Source: Micropterix aruncella
Lineage: Eukaryota > Arthropoda > Insecta > Lepidoptera > Micropterigidae
DNA length: 64,000 nt
Direction of reading: 5' to 3'
Assembly (NCBI GenBank): GCA_944548615.1
Contig: OX155950.1
Coordinates: 34,807,610-34,871,609 of the forward strand
Shown here one piece after another: positions 61,366-64,000 of the stretch. The notes below the pieces were generated by a model, which saw only the letters and a list, made by a program, of their open reading frames with translations, ran no database searches and was not told the origin of the DNA. Both the position numbers and the translations under genes were made by a program. Position 1 is the stretch's first letter. The number at the start of each line of letters is the position of its first letter.

Positions 61366-62319
61366 TAGATAACATTTCGGCGATCATCCTACGACATAAT
61401 TTAAGGAGTAGTATTTTGGACTCATGTTAACAAGCCATTGTTAAAAGCGACTGAAGAGCTATAACTCTCTCGCTGAATTATAAAATGAGTTACCGCCTTT
61501 GTCGTTTCGGGCAGCAATAATTTATTATGACGCATCACTGGCGATACATTATTATTAAAATTTATTATGAATTGCATATATGACTTGTAATAAGGGTAAT
61601 TAAATTCAAAATTAATTCATACAGCGCCATCGAACAAGTCTATTGCCGCTTGCTTAATATGATCATAATACATAATATGTAAATAATAAAGTAAATAGAC
61701 AAATATTATTATATATTATATAATAATATTTGTCTATTTACTTCTTTATTATTTTTACTTATACATAATAATGTATAAAAAAAGGAAACATGATAAATTT
61801 ATTAGTGTAATATAAAAACTTTATAGTTTTATGTATATTCAGTTCTAGGGTTGCATCTGAAGAAAAGTGCACTGATAGCAATTGCAGGAGTATCCCGTGA
61901 TACACCTTCCAACCATATTTTTTTAGGTAAAAAATATTGACTTTTACCTCTGAACATGTTTTCAAATGTCTACTATATGCTAAATATAATATAAACGACC
62001 GAGGGGGTAAACGGGAATATGCACTCTCACAATACCCGCAAACGTGATAAAGCTCTCCTGCTTTTAACCCTTCGGCTACATAACGACCAAATTTGGTTGC
62101 ACATCAGAACACCGTTGACTACGTAACGACCAATATTAGCGGCTTGCTCCCGGTGCACAGTAATATTATTTTCTAATTCGAACGCATCCTAAAATCCATA
62201 TCAAATATCTCATTATTACCATAGATACATAGACGGTCGCTAGAATTATTTCGCGCGTCATTTCGCGGATATTTCTGGTAAAATACCATTTTCAAACATC
62301 ATTTTTTTTTTCGAGAAAT
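61366..62319 (+). repeat. Unit 'B', copy 2
   Basis: Near-identical to 58,040-58,949. It differs by a perfect 53-bp palindrome at 61,690-61,742 that copy 1 lacks. Confidence 0.95.
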
Positions 62320-62570
62320 CATCAAACATTTCATTGTTTTTTATGAGCTAATATCTCAATATTTTTGTGTTTAAATAAATCTAATAAATATCACGATAGT
62401 ATTTACAAGTTAAAAATGCCGGGTTTTTAAGTTTTTCGACTTTCTCATATTTATTCATAATCTAATTGTTTGCCATAGTATTGTTGCCATAGTACAATGA
62501 TTGCCATAGTAGTTCCATAGTTATAGTACTTTTTGGTGAGCGCGGCGATATTGCAAGAAATTCCAATAAA
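62320..62570. other. Non-coding
   Basis: Sequence beyond the duplicated part of unit B; short repeats of TTGCCATAGTA at 62,470-62,515. Nothing else seen. Confidence 0.4.
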
Positions 62571-63550
62571 TTGCTGAGGTCTGCCATGAAAATATGCCAG
62601 TACTTTAGGGTTAAAGTACGCCTTACGCAAACACATAAGTCCTTTGGATATTTGAGCTTCGAGCTCTTTAACCAGCTACCACTCTACAAAAGAGAGATGG
62701 AAACAAATGCGTTTGAAAGGTTTATTAACCCGTGGGTGGCCAAGCACGCCGAACGGCGTTTCTCGCATTATCAGTATTTTATATGTATTTATTCAATTAT
62801 CGTCTCTTTTTATCGTTCCACTGCTGTAAAAGCCTGCCATTAAAGGCTGCCATTAAATAAGCCACCGTTACATATCATTATGTTTGCATACACCTTCCAC
62901 AAACAAATTGTAAAGGGCTTCGAAAAATTTACGTGAAATGACTGACTTCCAAAAGGTTAAACAAAATCTGCAATCGACACATGCTTTCTATAAGCTTGGG
63001 TGATGTTTTTGAAAATGCCATTTCTTTTAAATTGGAATAACATTAATATTTAACTTTAGGCTATGTCATCATTTTCGTTTTATTGTTTAATTTTTTAAAC
63101 AACAAAAAATATAATTTGTCAACAACAACAACAAAAATTATAATATTATGAATTTAATATTCAATATGTATGTAGATTACAATGTTTAACGTAACATACC
63201 TGATCATCTACATACGTTGTTTTTTTGCAATTCTTTTTTGATACTTTCTATTGTGTGATTATTTTTGTATAGAGTGCCTAAGGTGACTATTAATATTTTT
63301 ATAATAGTTATTTTATATGTATACCCATGTACATGGAATCATTTCTGTTTTTCTTTTTTTTATTATTCCTTTTTGTCAGCCGTGTAAAGCCGACTTTCTG
63401 TCAAATGAATATTTCCGCTTGATTATTTTTATATCTATATCAATATATTACTAGCAACTGACGAAATATAATATGCGATAACTAGCTTTAATTGACTATT
63501 CATACTTGTATTGTATTTCCTGAATGAATAAATTGAATACTGAATACTGA
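62571..63550 (+). mobile_element. LINE C-terminal remnant with 3' UTR and GAATACT tail
   Basis: The plus strand contains VKVRLTQTHKSFGYLSFELF then NQLPLYKREMETNAFERFI. This is the TQ.SF.Y...LFN.LP..IKE......F segment at the C-terminus of CR1/Jockey-type proteins. Followed by an AT-rich region ending TGAATAAATTGAATACTGAA and TACTGAATTC at about 63,550, a plausible 3' tail. 5'-truncated. Confidence 0.5.
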
Positions 63551-63554
63551 ATTC

Positions 63555-63635
63555 ACTGGTGGATTTTTTTGCTATCTACGCTCTTTATAATCAATGAAAC
63601 AATAAATCAATATACAAAAACAAAAAAACGAATAT
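63555..63635. other. Non-coding
   Basis: AT-rich link between the LINE tail and the Penelope-like tail. Confidence 0.4.
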
Positions 63636-63890
63636 ATTGCGTGAAGTTTATAGTACCTGGCGTTTTGGCGATTTTATAACAGCCGATGCCAGGCTTGACT
63701 GAAGTGATGTCAATCATCATTTGTTGTTCTGCGGATAGGCGGCAAACTGCTATTGTTACTTCGCAGATTATAATGGTGGTGGGGCGGCTGGTTCGGCGCG
63801 CGCGAATATTGAAAATCCTAGCTGCCTACAATACTCACTGTATCTTGGGATACGTATTTGCCTTCGGCGATGTGCTATGAGAAAAAAAGA
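63636..63890 (-). mobile_element. Penelope-like element 3' tail
   Basis: On the minus strand, GTTTGCCGCCTATCCGCAGA, ACAACAAATGATGATTGACA, then CCAAAACGCCAGGTACTATA and AACTTCACGC are collinear with 48,060-48,200. The 64-codon plus-strand frame across it is an artefact. Confidence 0.65.
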
Positions 63891-63894
63891 ATAG

Positions 63895-64000
63895 GGATCC
63901 ACGTAATAGAGAGTATGTTACCATCGTCTCGGTTGCAGTTCGTAGTTCTTCTTATGAAATGAGAACCACGAACTTGAATTTTCTTTTTCGTCATGCAAGT
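63895..64000. other. Non-coding edge with an imperfect hairpin
   Basis: AGTTCGTAGTTCTTC and its near-complement at 63,938-63,976 form an imperfect hairpin. Nothing else seen. Confidence 0.5.

Overview
The window is AT-rich eukaryotic genomic DNA, most probably from a moth or butterfly (Lepidoptera), judged from its transposon repertoire, short spliceosomal introns and one short (TTAGG)n run. It is a gene-poor, transposon-dense region. Only one host gene is recognisable, the first two coding exons of a sidestep-like immunoglobulin-superfamily gene at the left edge on the minus strand. Nearly everything else that can be read is mobile-element sequence, mostly broken, often nested.

Layout. 0.5-1.1 kb: sidestep-like exons. 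4.1-7.0 kb: one ancient mariner cut into three pieces by a Helitron and a 5'-truncated LINE with an exact target duplication. 7.7-8.7 kb: a LINE endonuclease remnant and a long (TA)n tract. 11.2-11.7 and 26.7-27.4 kb: opposed copies of a repeat with about 119-bp tandem units. 12.4-12.5 kb: two adjacent perfect hairpins with the same loop. 14.8-15.4 kb: LINE tail. 15.9-19.3 kb: MITEs, a palindromic repeat of about 1.1 kb, and a LINE inserted inside a MITE. 19.33-23.28 kb: an apparently intact, two-exon DNA transposon encoding a 795-residue putative transposase, with matching terminal inverted repeats and an array of quasi-palindromic subterminal sites. This is the most complete and interesting unit here.

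24-38 kb: mariner, Penelope-tail, LINE and hAT-like MITE relics. 38-46 kb: sparse, with a MITE carrying inverted repeats of about 83 bp, a second long (TA)n tract and CpG-rich patches. 47-49 kb: a degenerate Penelope-like element carrying a mariner-type insertion. 50-55 kb: LINE tails and small tandem repeats. 56.7-57.7 kb: a broken Helitron helicase next to two hairpins. 57.7-62.3 kb: a satellite-like region in which a unit of about 610 bp occurs three times between two copies of a 0.9-kb unit, each of the latter preceded by a long (TA)n tract, with a 200-N assembly gap inside. 62.6-64 kb: LINE and Penelope tails.

The elements record a history of nested insertion. Several TSDs and 'empty site' paralogues are visible directly, and several perfect palindromes look like products of template switching. 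No tRNA, rRNA or CRISPR array was found. Family names come from recalled protein motifs, not from searches.
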